Positions 8,513 through 16,076 of a DNA stretch of 53,884 nucleotides are shown in pieces. The DNA lies in contig JACMLM010000063.1 in NCBI GenBank assembly GCA_014379595.1, positions 1-53,884 of the forward strand, written 5' to 3'. The notes below the pieces were generated by a model. The model made no database searches, was not told the DNA's origin, and saw nothing but the letters and a program-made list of their open reading frames with translations. The position numbers were made by a program, and so were the translations under genes. Origin of the DNA: Anaerolineales bacterium (GTDB lineage Bacteria > Chloroflexota > Anaerolineae > Anaerolineales > Villigracilaceae). Each line of letters begins with the position of its first letter. The stretch's first letter is position 1.

Positions 8513-9282
8513 ATAAAGTCCATTGTAAACCGAATGAAATCCAATGCATCATTCAAAAGATCACCCTGTTCTTTATGTTCTGAGGCGGCCATAGCCTTAT
8601 CGATAAGTGATATCCATGGAGTATCCAGTTTCTGACGCGCCCACTGGATCGCTTTAGGTTTGGAGACAATTGTCCCATGTTCAAGCGCATGAAGGACACG
8701 GCACATAGTGATGACAGCAAAAGCTTGATCTCCGATTTCATGCTCACGCAGCCATGACGGGTCATCAAGCATTGGAAACCACCATTCACGCAGTACGCCC
8801 AAAACTGCTCCTCGAATATCACTCGCTGTCACAAAATCAATTATCGTTTTCGGGTCAGGACCTTCCACAACAACACCATATTCGCGCAGGACATGCCGCT
8901 GAATGATCCAGTCACTTCCCAGTCCGTCCATATAGAACTTCCCCTCGTTGATTGTTGGACAGCGACTACCATTTGGATTGTGTCTGCGAATTAGTTCTTT
9001 GGGAACGTAAGCCCCTTCCAGTTTGCCAGCCCGCTTCAAGTTGGTTGCCCAAGTACGGTTATGCATTGCTTCGAGTTCAGAGATTGTTTCATCTGAAAGC
9101 GAATCGGTTGTGACAACGAGGAAATCAATATCGCTGGTTTCGGAGTTAAAGTCACCACTGGCGAGTGAACCATATAAATACATGCCAAGGAATTGTCTTC
9201 CTAAAATTTCTTTCACGCCGGAAAGAAGTAAATTTATAATCTCGTTCACATCAGGATAGGGTGTAAATTTTTTATTTTGCAT
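8506..9282 (-). CDS. AadA-like nucleotidyltransferase (aminoglycoside adenylyltransferase family)
   Basis: Pol-beta-type nucleotidyltransferase of 258 residues. The fold signature YGSLASGDFNSETSDIDFL holds the GS turn and the metal-binding Asp pair (DID). The C-terminal helical half (SDIRGAVLGVLREWW, HALEHGTIVSKPKAIQWA) matches the domain of streptomycin/spectinomycin adenylyltransferases, so transfer of AMP to an aminocyclitol-like hydroxyl is possible, but the substrate is not shown. The ATG at 9282 lies seven bases after the ABC-F stop. Sitting directly behind an ABC-F gene, it hints at an antibiotic-response pair. Confidence 0.75.
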   Translation of the reverse strand: MQNKKFTPYPDVNEIINLLLSGVKEILGRQFLGMYLYGSLASGDFNSETSDIDFLVVTTDSLSDETISELEAMHNRTWATNLKRAGKLEGAYVPKELIRRHNPNGSRCPTINEGKFYMDGLGSDWIIQRHVLREYGVVVEGPDPKTIIDFVTASDIRGAVLGVLREWWFPMLDDPSWLREHEIGDQAFAVITMCRVLHALEHGTIVSKPKAIQWARQKLDTPWISLIDKAMAASEHKEQGDLLNDALDFIRFTMDFIK

Positions 9283-9289
9283 GGTTCGC

Positions 9290-10906
9290 CTATTTGATGA
9301 TCTTCCCATCTTTAACAGTCCACACATCAGATGCAAACTGCTCAATGAAATAACGATCATGAACGACTGCAAGGATTGTCCCTTTGAAGTTGGCAAGAGC
9401 TTCTTCAAACCGTGCACGTGACGGAATATCGAGATGATTAATCGGTTCATCGAGCAATAGGAAAGTACAGCCCTGTGCGACGAGCATTCCCAATTGCAGG
9501 CGGGCACGTTCACCATACGAAAGTTCACGCATTGGGCGAAGCGGATCATCATCTTCAAATAGAAAATAATGTAGGAAATTTCGCGCTTCAGTTTCATTGA
9601 AGGATGTAACGCTTTGAATGGTTTGCAGTGCGCTGAGATTTGGATCGAGCAGTTCCTGTTCTTGCGTCATATATCCAAGTTTGACTGTTGAGCCAAGTTT
9701 CAACGTGCCTGCAAGAGGCTCCAATTTTCCAGCAATTGTGCGGATGAGTGTAGTCTTGCCTGTACCGTTTGGACCCGTCAATGCAATGCGTTGTCCCGCC
9801 CGGATGTTGAGATTCAAACCCGTGAGCAAAGGTATGTCATACCCAACTGATAATTTTTCAGTGATCAACACATCTTTAGACTGATGCGCAGACGTACCAA
9901 AATCCAGTTTCATTTGCCAGTTTTGGATTGGCTTCTCTTTGCGGTCTTCCTCTAAAGTATTCTCAATACGTTTTTCTATTCGTAGAGCGCGGCGTGCGGT
10001 ATGAGTAGTGCGATCACCAAAGAAGCCTTTGGCAAATTTATCGTTTGTGTCGCTTTTGCCGCCTTTTTTGAATTGCGATATGCGCCTGAGATGCCTCGCT
10101 GCATTATGTAATTTTCTTAGCTCAGCAATCTGATCGCTATACTCTTCATATTTCTTGTCGTATTCTTTTTCCTTGAATTCCAGATAGTCACTGTAATCAC
10201 CTGCATATGCCCGCAGGGATTGTGTCTTCGGGTCAAGTTCAAGAATGGATGTAACAGTATTATCCAAAAACGCACGGTCGTGTGAGACGATCAGTACAGC
10301 GCCTTGAAAGCGATTGAGCCAATCTTCAAGCCATTCGAGCATTTCAATGTCGAGATGATTGGTTGGCTCATCAAGCAATAACAGATGTGGATCTTCGAGT
10401 AAAACGCGAGCGAGCATGAGTCGAGTCTTTTGTCCGCCGCTGAGGTGAGAGATGGGCGTGTCGAGGGGAATGTCGTTTAAGCCGAGCGGTATGAGGATGC
10501 TAGTAAGTGGTGAGTGGAAATTGGATAGGCGGGTGAGGGTTATGTCATATTTTTCTTGAAGTGTGGAATTGTTTGGGTCTGCGGATAATGCCGAGGCAAG
10601 AGATGCAATCTCAGCTTCAAGATCTGCTTCTGAAACGGTATGCAGGCTAAGGGTGGATTGAAGCGTTTGTCCCTCGTCGAAGATCATGCCCTGGGCAAGA
10701 TATCCTATTCTTAAATTAGGGCGCGTTGAAGAGATAACTCCTGAGTCGGGATTTTCGATTCTTGCGAGGATGCGCATGAGGGTGGTCTTGCCTGAGCCGT
10801 TCGGGCCAATGAGGCCGATGCGTTCGCCCGCGCTGATGTTGAAATTTATATTTTGTAAAATCGGCTGGATGCCGTAACTTTTATGAAGATTGTGGATGCT
10901 AAGCAT
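9290..10906 (-). CDS. ABC-F family ATPase (ribosome-associated)
   Basis: Cytoplasmic ABC-F protein of 538 residues with two nucleotide-binding domains and no membrane segment. Domain 1 has Walker A GPNGSGKTT, signature LSGGQ and Walker B LLLLDEPTNHLD. Domain 2 has GPNGTGKTT, an altered signature (LSYGE) and LLLDEPINHLD. A charged helical linker of roughly 80 residues lies between them, the part that reaches into the ribosome in EttA/Vga/Msr relatives. Function is either translation-factor-like or ribosome protection against an antibiotic. A strong promoter and a terminator-like hairpin in its leader favour inducible resistance. The start is ATG 10906 with GGAG five bases before it. Confidence 0.92.
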   Translation of the reverse strand: MLSIHNLHKSYGIQPILQNINFNISAGERIGLIGPNGSGKTTLMRILARIENPDSGVISSTRPNLRIGYLAQGMIFDEGQTLQSTLSLHTVSEADLEAEIASLASALSADPNNSTLQEKYDITLTRLSNFHSPLTSILIPLGLNDIPLDTPISHLSGGQKTRLMLARVLLEDPHLLLLDEPTNHLDIEMLEWLEDWLNRFQGAVLIVSHDRAFLDNTVTSILELDPKTQSLRAYAGDYSDYLEFKEKEYDKKYEEYSDQIAELRKLHNAARHLRRISQFKKGGKSDTNDKFAKGFFGDRTTHTARRALRIEKRIENTLEEDRKEKPIQNWQMKLDFGTSAHQSKDVLITEKLSVGYDIPLLTGLNLNIRAGQRIALTGPNGTGKTTLIRTIAGKLEPLAGTLKLGSTVKLGYMTQEQELLDPNLSALQTIQSVTSFNETEARNFLHYFLFEDDDPLRPMRELSYGERARLQLGMLVAQGCTFLLLDEPINHLDIPSRARFEEALANFKGTILAVVHDRYFIEQFASDVWTVKDGKIIK

Positions 10907-10922
10907 AATGACTCCGTAACTT

Positions 10923-10950
10923 AAATAGAAAACCGAGGGCAAGCCCTCGG
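10923..10950 (-). terminator. Intrinsic terminator inside the ABC-F leader (candidate attenuator)
   Basis: On the minus strand CCGAGGGC-TT-GCCCTCGG is followed by TTTTCTATTT. It lies after the leader promoter and just before the ribosome site of ABC-F, so by default it would stop transcription before the gene. AGGGC at about 10981-10985 could pair with GCCCT of the right arm as an antiterminator. A dispersed palindrome is the alternative reading. Confidence 0.6.
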
Positions 10951-11000
10951 CTAGAATCTAAATAGATTTAGCAGGTGTGTGCCCTAAAAAACTTGGTTAG

Positions 11001-11018
11001 TTACATGCTGTCCGTCAT
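11001..11018 (-). CDS. Candidate leader peptide MTDSM of the ABC-F gene
   Basis: Five-codon frame ATG ACG GAC AGC ATG TAA, with AAAAGGA nine bases before its ATG. It lies about 45 bases into the predicted leader and about 50 bases before the terminator hairpin. The start MT-x-SM resembles known macrolide-sensing leader peptides such as ErmD (MTHSM...), but it stops before the basic stalling motif found there. It is short enough to arise by chance; position and ribosome site are its only support. Confidence 0.35.
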   Translation of the reverse strand: MTDSM

Positions 11019-11069
11019 TCGCTGGGGTCCTTTTACCACTATGCAGTACTATGTAATTACGACAATGAG

Positions 11070-11098
11070 ATTATATCAACTGGTTGGAGGGTTATCAA
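11070..11098 (-). promoter_or_regulatory. Promoter of the ABC-F leader
   Basis: On the minus strand TTGATA (11098-11093), a 17-base spacer, then perfect TATAAT (11075-11070). The start would be near 11063, giving a leader of about 157 bases before the ABC-F start codon. Confidence 0.75.
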
Positions 11099-11110
11099 GG
11101 TCTAGTTAAC

Positions 11111-11197
11111 AATGTCGTTGCGAGGGTGCTCTTCCCGAAGCAATCCCTTTGTTATTAGGAGACTGCTTCGCGGAAAAACTGCTCGCAGCGACATATT
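11111..11197. repeat. Dispersed palindromic element, family A, copy 1
   Basis: Ends ATGTCGTTGCGAG and CTCGCAGCGACAT are inverted copies. Inside is a second inverted pair, CGAAGCAATC / GACTGCTTCG. The same layout recurs at 51762-51855, so this is a mobile or REP-like element, inserted between the ABC-F promoter and the end of the DinB gene. Confidence 0.75.
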
Positions 11198-11199
11198 GT

Positions 11200-11631
11200 T
11201 TAATTCTTCAACGCCGCTTCAACATCATCCAAATGTTCATTGCGGTGTAAGGCGCGCACAACCCAGCGTTTGTTGTAGTTATAGATTTCCTCAAGTAAAG
11301 CTGGCGGATAATTTTCCAAATGCTTATCTAATGTTTCTGAAGTTTCAATTGCAATGCGTGTTGCTTCGCGCGGTGGGATGACTGCCCAAAGCGGCAGGGA
11401 TAGATCATTTACTGCAACTTCAACTTCGGGTACGAATAGCTTGCCATTACGCTCGGTCATATCAAGAGCGTACATCACACGCCTGTCCCAGAAGGCGAGA
11501 TGCGCGAAGGCCATTCCTACTGTCCAATGTTCACCGACACGGTGCTTCATTTCCTCGTCGGTGAGACGTTCAGCCAGTGCGCGGATACGATCTGTTGAAG
11601 CGCGATTAAGTTCGATGTAAGATTGATCCAT
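11200..11631 (-). CDS. DinB-like / mycothiol-maleylpyruvate isomerase-like four-helix protein
   Basis: Small protein of 143 residues with the DinB-type four-helix bundle pattern. A metal-binding histidine is likely in FAHLAFWDRR, and others in RALHRNEHLDD near the C-terminus. Relatives act as thiol-dependent transferases or are uncharacterised, so the reaction is unknown. AGGAG precedes the ATG. It stands alone on the minus strand, facing away from the cupredoxin gene. A repeat element follows its stop within three bases. Confidence 0.75.
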   Translation of the reverse strand: MDQSYIELNRASTDRIRALAERLTDEEMKHRVGEHWTVGMAFAHLAFWDRRVMYALDMTERNGKLFVPEVEVAVNDLSLPLWAVIPPREATRIAIETSETLDKHLENYPPALLEEIYNYNKRWVVRALHRNEHLDDVEAALKN

Positions 11632-11769
11632 GAAAATCTCCTATTTCTTTATTTTATAAAGCATCTTTAGTGTAATCAAATCGAAAGAAATGTGGAAGGC
11701 AAAAAAACCTGATTGAAAAGCAGAAGAAAAATAGGTAAACTTACTCATCTTAATCTATTGGAGAAAAAC

Positions 11770-12180
11770 GTGAAGAAAATTTTCAACTCTTTCATTCTAG
11801 TCTGTATGATCCTGGCGTTTACAGCCTGTTCTGGTGCAAACGGACCTCACACAACCTATGATGTGCTTACCACTGAATTTTTATTTTCGCCGTCTAAGTT
11901 CATTGTCCCTGCTGGGCAGGAGATCACATTGAATATAACTAACAACGGCGCGGTGGTGCATGACTTTGTCATTTTTAAACTCGGCACAGACGCCGGTGAT
12001 CATTTTAATGAAGAAGATCGCCCGAATGTTTATTGGGATGTGGAAGTTCAACCCGGCGAATCAATAACAACAACTTTTACTGCGCCCACTGTGCCTGGTG
12101 AATATTCCGTCACTTGCGGCATACAAGGTCACCTTGAAGCAGGCATGAGCGCTGAGTTGACTGTCGTAGCCGAAGAATAA
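11770..12180 (+). CDS. Cupredoxin-like lipoprotein (type 1 copper site)
   Basis: Exported electron-transfer protein of about 136 residues. The signal peptide ends in a lipobox (FTAC) and a single beta-barrel cupredoxin domain follows. All four type 1 copper ligands are present: His in VVHDF, then Cys, His and Met in CGIQGHLEAGM (C-x4-H-x4-M). I use GTG 11770 because GGAG sits six bases upstream and the signal peptide begins there; an upstream ATG at 11713 adds a hydrophilic stretch with no support. It may carry electrons to a periplasmic-side or surface oxidase or reductase; no partner is nearby. Confidence 0.87.
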   Translation: MKKIFNSFILVCMILAFTACSGANGPHTTYDVLTTEFLFSPSKFIVPAGQEITLNITNNGAVVHDFVIFKLGTDAGDHFNEEDRPNVYWDVEVQPGESITTTFTAPTVPGEYSVTCGIQGHLEAGMSAELTVVAEE

Positions 12181-12185
12181 TCATT

Positions 12186-12191
12186 TACAAT
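12186..12191 (+). promoter_or_regulatory. -10-like hexamer of the SpoU methyltransferase, possible leaderless start
   Basis: TACAAT six bases before the ATG at 12198, with no ribosome site between. A TTGACT upstream (12157-12162) is too far (23 bases) to pair well with it. Confidence 0.4.
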
Positions 12192-12197
12192 GATGAC

Positions 12198-12977
12198 ATG
12201 CGAAAATCATTGATCACCAGTCCAAGCAATCCGCTGATTAAACAGGCACGTGCTTTACATCAGAAGAAGGCACGTTCCGAAAGCGGATTATTTCTAGTGG
12301 AGGGGATTCATCATGTGGGTGAAGTAGTGGAAGCAGGCTGGGATGTGAAGGAGATTCTCTACGCATCTGGTTTGTTGACCAGTCCCTTTGCGCACGACTT
12401 GATCACGCGTCTCTCTTTTCAGCCTCAACCTGTCACCGCGCAAGTAATGGAATCATTAGCTGACAAAGAAAATCCCCAAGGCATTCTCGCAGTCGTTCAT
12501 CAGAAGAAGACTCAACTCAAAGACCTAAAGCCAATCAAGCGAGCTGTTGCATTGGTCGCTTCACAAGACCCTGGCAATGTCGGGACAATTCTCCGCACCA
12601 TGGATGCAGTGGGTGCCGATGCGCTTTTTCTGCTCGATGGCGGCGTGGAGCTTTATCATCCTACAGTTATCCGCGCCAGTATGGGAACTTTATTTTGGAA
12701 GCCAATTGTGCAAACATCATTTGATGAATTCATCGCGTGGACTCGTGAAGGCAATGTTCAACTCATTGGCACATCTGCCAAAGCAAGTGTGGATTATCGC
12801 ACACTTGTCCCTCAAGCTCCCTGGATCTTATTATTAGGTAATGAGCAAAAAGGACTCACTGAAGAGCAGACAGCCGCATGTGATGTAACAGTGTCCGTTC
12901 CAATGCATGGACGTGTTAGTTCATTGAATCTTGCTGTTGCAGCAGGAGTATTGTTGTATCAGTTTGTGGAGAAATAA
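12198..12977 (+). CDS. SpoU/TrmH family RNA 2'-O-ribose methyltransferase
   Basis: SAM-dependent methyltransferase of the knotted SPOUT class acting on rRNA or tRNA ribose. The N-terminal substrate-binding domain has the usual opening (SPSNPLIKQARAL, FLVEG). The three SPOUT motifs follow: DPGNVGTILRT, LLLGNEQKGL and VPMHGRVSSLNLAVAAG. The 259-residue length fits RlmB/TsnR relatives; the exact RNA target cannot be told. It begins 17 bases after the cupredoxin stop with no Shine-Dalgarno sequence. The same frame stays open for 32 further codons after its TAA. Confidence 0.92.
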   Translation: MRKSLITSPSNPLIKQARALHQKKARSESGLFLVEGIHHVGEVVEAGWDVKEILYASGLLTSPFAHDLITRLSFQPQPVTAQVMESLADKENPQGILAVVHQKKTQLKDLKPIKRAVALVASQDPGNVGTILRTMDAVGADALFLLDGGVELYHPTVIRASMGTLFWKPIVQTSFDEFIAWTREGNVQLIGTSAKASVDYRTLVPQAPWILLLGNEQKGLTEEQTAACDVTVSVPMHGRVSSLNLAVAAGVLLYQFVEK

Positions 12978-13076
12978 AAAGAGAACAACCGTCCGCTGGC
13001 ACGCTTTGTTAAGCGCGGTATTGAGATCATGACAGAATTTCTGGAACTTCGTTTGAAGGGCGAGGATTTCGAATAA
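12978..13076 (+). other. Coding-like 32-codon stretch after the SpoU stop, possible gene remnant
   Basis: Right after the TAA of the methyltransferase, the same frame reads NNRPLARFVKRGIEI, then MTEFLELRLKGEDFE, and stops. Composition and helix pattern look coded, but there is no start of its own and I do not recognise it. It overlaps the end of the opposite-strand gene at 13027. It could be the 3' end of a lost gene, or chance. Confidence 0.25.
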
Positions 13077-13892
13077 GCAGCGAAATGAGTGACGCAAGAA
13101 TTGCAGTGCAACCAACTGAGACCGCTAGTAATTTAAGGAAAGCACCTGACTCTAGGACGAATGGCAATACAAATGGCATTGGAAGCAGGAAAACGGGTCC
13201 AAACATAATAATTGGTAAAGGTGTAGGAGCTAAGATTAAACTGGTTGATACAACGAATATGATTCTCTTTAGTATATTTGATATCCCTAGATGACGGAAG
13301 AATTTTAGAGCAATCCAGAATCCTGGAAGGAAAAATATAAGTACATAGTACAAAAGCGTTGACAGTCCAAATAGTATTTCCGTGGCGCTGCTCTGTTCAG
13401 GATGAGGGTGTCGGTCGTTAAACATTTTAGGAGTTTGTATTGTTCTGCCAGGGTAACGTGGATCATTCTCCAACGATTGCTCAAGTTCTGCCGTAGCTAG
13501 TGCTTTACGAATAGATTCATATTCCGTAAACCCTGCCTCGCTAAAAGCATATTCATCCTCTTCGTAGAAATGTAGCCAAACTGCTAGTAGTTTGTACTCT
13601 CCATCCTCGGGAGAGTATGAAATTGTGAAGTTTCCCTTTTTGTAAGATCGCTCCTCTAGGTCTGCGAACTTACTAGGATTCTGTGGTTGCTTTACATAAT
13701 CGAGCGACAGGATGGCTTTTTCTGCCTGATTGATTGTCTGCTCTGCGTTCCAATCAGGTTGAATTAGTAACTGGATATTCGCGTGTGCAAGTGCTCTCGA
13801 TCCTCCGCCCCTAGGAAAAATGAACTCCATGCGAGCGAACATGAGAGTGCAACACCAACAAGCCAAATCAAGAACTTGCCTAGAGCTTTCAT
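13027..13892 (-). pseudogene. Membrane protein of unknown function with an apparent frameshift
   Basis: I do not recognise the family. The main frame gives a soluble N-terminal half (residues about 40-170, acidic) and about four C-terminal transmembrane segments. Its N-terminus in that frame is poor, beginning at a TTG and rich in Cys. In the next frame, ATG 13892 opens a convincing signal anchor (MKALGKFLIWLVGVALS) that stops after 42 codons. Adding one base to the G4 run at 13808-13811 would join the two into one exported or anchored protein. This is either a sequencing error in a homopolymer or a real inactivating frameshift. Confidence 0.6.
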
Positions 13893-14032
13893 TCTTTTTC
13901 AACGATTTGTTGCATATTGAGGAATATCCTTATTAATGATTGAGGCGAAACGAACTAAGCGCCCAACTATAATTTATGCGGAACTGTTCTGTATAATTCC
14001 TTATATACAGATTATACGCCCAACTTGAAAAC

Positions 14033-14065
14033 AAAAAAGCCTCCTCGCGCAGAGAAGGCTTTTTT
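14033..14065. terminator. Terminator after the Cys/acidic protein gene
   Basis: AAAAAAGCCT / AGGCTTTTTT stem with a T-run on either strand. On the minus strand it ends the moeA-VKOR-acidic protein run. The 13893-14032 stretch upstream holds a small CTGTATA/TATACAG hairpin and two direct CGCCCAACT copies, but no gene. Confidence 0.8.
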
Positions 14066-14102
14066 ATTTTTAGAATCAGCTTTCAGTTACGAATGAGACG
14101 AA

Positions 14103-14333
14103 TTAAATCTCGTCCTCATCATCGTCTAGCCAGTCATCATCTTCTTCGTCCCCATCTTCTTCATCCCAGTCTTCTGTTTCATCTTCTTCCCAGCCTTCAT
14201 CTTTCTTGGCAACACCGTCAGTGGGGGTATATGTAGCACAGCCAGTATCCGGGTCTACTTCAACGGCTGCGGCAGAGCAATAACCTTCATCCAAGAACAC
14301 GCAATCTAAATAGTGGCACTTAATACGGGGCAT
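14103..14333 (-). CDS. Small Cys-containing protein with acidic tail (DUF1540-like)
   Basis: Protein of 76 residues. The first half has four spaced cysteines (IKCHYLDC at 6 and 11, GYCS at 19, TGCATY at 32) resembling the short metal-binding DUF1540 motif. The second half is almost only Asp, Glu and Trp (EEDETEDWDEEDGDEED), about 35 acidic residues. The four Cys suggest one zinc or a redox pair; the tail could chelate cations or bind a basic partner. It starts directly at the base after the VKOR stop, so the two are surely translated from one mRNA. No function is known. Confidence 0.72.
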   Translation of the reverse strand: MPRIKCHYLDCVFLDEGYCSAAAVEVDPDTGCATYTPTDGVAKKDEGWEEDETEDWDEEDGDEEDDDWLDDDEDEI

Positions 14334-14777
14334 TTATCTTCCTCCTGCGATTGGGGGTGTTTTAAGTAAGCGAGTGACCGACAGAATAAAAATTATTATC
14401 ATTGTGATTTGTGTAGTAACACAAAATGGGCAGATGGCTTTGATTTCTACAAGCTCCACATATATAAGCCATATTGTGAAAAGAAAGCCAGTGAGCGCCA
14501 TTCCAAAAACAAGGATGGTTCCGTTGGTCTTAAAGAAACTATAGCGTGACTCAAGCAACAAGGCGATTAGTAGTGCCCCAAACCCAATCATGCCGACGAG
14601 TGGAACAGTCAGATTGTCGGTTACCTCTGAATAACGGCTGTGAATAACAGTATTGCAACCACCGCTTCCCAAACACATATCGTCGTTACCCGTTGTTTTA
14701 TAAATATGCATATAGGTTGAAACCAACAAGCCTATAATCACAAACGCAACGGATGCGCGGTACAACCATTTATCCAT
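14334..14777 (-). CDS. Vitamin K epoxide reductase (VKOR) family membrane protein
   Basis: VKOR homologues reoxidise the partner of extracytoplasmic disulfide formation and pass electrons to quinone. The 147 residues form four to five transmembrane helices. Both cysteine pairs are visible: the loop pair MCLGSGGC, followed by SRYSEV, and the quinone-side CPFC. No thioredoxin-like domain is fused, unlike many bacterial VKORs, so the oxidant must be supplied in trans. It lies six bases after moeA and is followed with no gap by the four-Cys acidic protein. GAGG precedes the start. Confidence 0.9.
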   Translation of the reverse strand: MDKWLYRASVAFVIIGLLVSTYMHIYKTTGNDDMCLGSGGCNTVIHSRYSEVTDNLTVPLVGMIGFGALLIALLLESRYSFFKTNGTILVFGMALTGFLFTIWLIYVELVEIKAICPFCVTTQITMIIIFILSVTRLLKTPPIAGGR

Positions 14778-14783
14778 GTATCC

Positions 14784-16010
14784 TCATAAAAGCAAAGCTT
14801 CCACTTCCTGACCAACAGGCACGCATTTTACACCAGCGGGGATGATTAGTAAAGCATCCGCCTGTACCAATGAGAGCAAATTTCCAGAACCCTGATGACC
14901 AGTTAAGGTTGCGATGTAGACTCCCTCTTCGTTACGGATTTTTGCACGTAGATAACTTTCACGACCATCAGACTCGATCTCTTCATCGCATCTTACTTTA
15001 ATCTTGAGTCTGCTTCCGTCCAATTGGCCACTCAGCTTCTCAAGCATGGGTCGAACAAAAACCTCAAACCCAACGAATGCTGAAACAGGGTTTCCCGGCA
15101 GCCCAACAAATGGTTTGTTGCGATATTCGCCAAAAGCCAACGGTTTGCCTGGTCTCATGTTCACGCGCCAGAAATCCAGCTTGCCATTAGATTCGATCAC
15201 TTCTTTAATATAGTCAAATGCGCCCACGCTTACACCTGCGGAAGAAATAATCAAATCTACTTTTTCATTCGCAGCCTTTTCCAGTAAGTCAGTCACAGAT
15301 TCGCGAGTATCTTTTGCAACACCGAGCCGTAATAGTTCCGCGCCTGTGCTTTCGATCAATGCGGCAAGTGCATATGAATTTGAGTCGTGGATCTTTCCAT
15401 CTGTGAGCGGTGCATCTACTTCTATTAATTCATCACCAGAAGAAAACAAAGCAACCAGCGGTTTTTTATATACTTCAACATTTGCAATCCCCAACATCGC
15501 AAGCAAACCCAGATCCTGCGGCTTGAGCTTACGGCCTTTTCTTAATACAATATCTCCTGCATGTAAATCCATCCCACGCGGGCGGACGTTTTCTCCAGCC
15601 TTTACATTTCTTGCAAATGAAACCGTTTGCGGTGCAACCGTCCCCGCTTCGCGCGAGTTGAAATCTGTATCTTCCACAGGAATGACAGCGTCTGCGCCTT
15701 GTGGTAATTGTGCGCCTGTCATAATGCGTGTGGCTTGGCCTTTTGTAAGAATCACCGTCGGTGCTGACCCAGCTGGAATATCTGCAACCACTTTCAAGGT
15801 TAAGGGTGAATCGACTTCGGCACCTTGTGAGTCAACGGCGCGGATGGCGAAACCATCCATTGATGAGTTATTAAAGAGGGGGAGATCATGTGCCGCAGTA
15901 ACATCTACTGCCAGCACGCGATTGGCGCACTGAATCAGCGGAAGCGTTTCTTCTGTTGTGTTTTGAAAATGGGAAAGGATGCGTGCGCGTGCGTCTGAGA
16001 CTGATAGCAT
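14784..16010 (-). CDS. moeA: Molybdopterin molybdenumtransferase MoeA
   Basis: Inserts molybdate into adenylylated molybdopterin to give molybdenum cofactor. At 408 residues it has the usual four-domain length. Landmarks: DLPLFNNSSMDGFAI (domain III/II start), VEDTD, RPRGMD, then the MogA-like domain with SAGVSVG, MRPGKPLAFG and GLPGNPVSAFV, and a C-terminal beta domain. TATAAT lies about 16 bases before the ATG with no clear ribosome site, giving a very short leader. No molybdoenzyme lies in the window, so its client is elsewhere. Confidence 0.94.
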   Translation of the reverse strand: MLSVSDARARILSHFQNTTEETLPLIQCANRVLAVDVTAAHDLPLFNNSSMDGFAIRAVDSQGAEVDSPLTLKVVADIPAGSAPTVILTKGQATRIMTGAQLPQGADAVIPVEDTDFNSREAGTVAPQTVSFARNVKAGENVRPRGMDLHAGDIVLRKGRKLKPQDLGLLAMLGIANVEVYKKPLVALFSSGDELIEVDAPLTDGKIHDSNSYALAALIESTGAELLRLGVAKDTRESVTDLLEKAANEKVDLIISSAGVSVGAFDYIKEVIESNGKLDFWRVNMRPGKPLAFGEYRNKPFVGLPGNPVSAFVGFEVFVRPMLEKLSGQLDGSRLKIKVRCDEEIESDGRESYLRAKIRNEEGVYIATLTGHQGSGNLLSLVQADALLIIPAGVKCVPVGQEVEALLL

Positions 16011-16076
16011 AGCTTGAGGCGGCGAGATTATACCTCATTGAACGTTGTGTAATGTAATATTATTATTGCAATGAAA

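Noticed and set aside
9283-9597. N-terminal extension of the nucleotidyltransferase frame
   Set aside because: It lies fully within the ABC-F gene and shows no nucleotidyltransferase sequence. The true ATG at 9282 fits the family start.
13958-14025. Two CGCCCAACT copies suggesting an integron attC site
   Set aside because: attC arms must be inverted (RYYYAAC with GTTRRRY). These copies are direct, and the small CTGTATA hairpin between them is too short; no integrase or cassette pattern is nearby.
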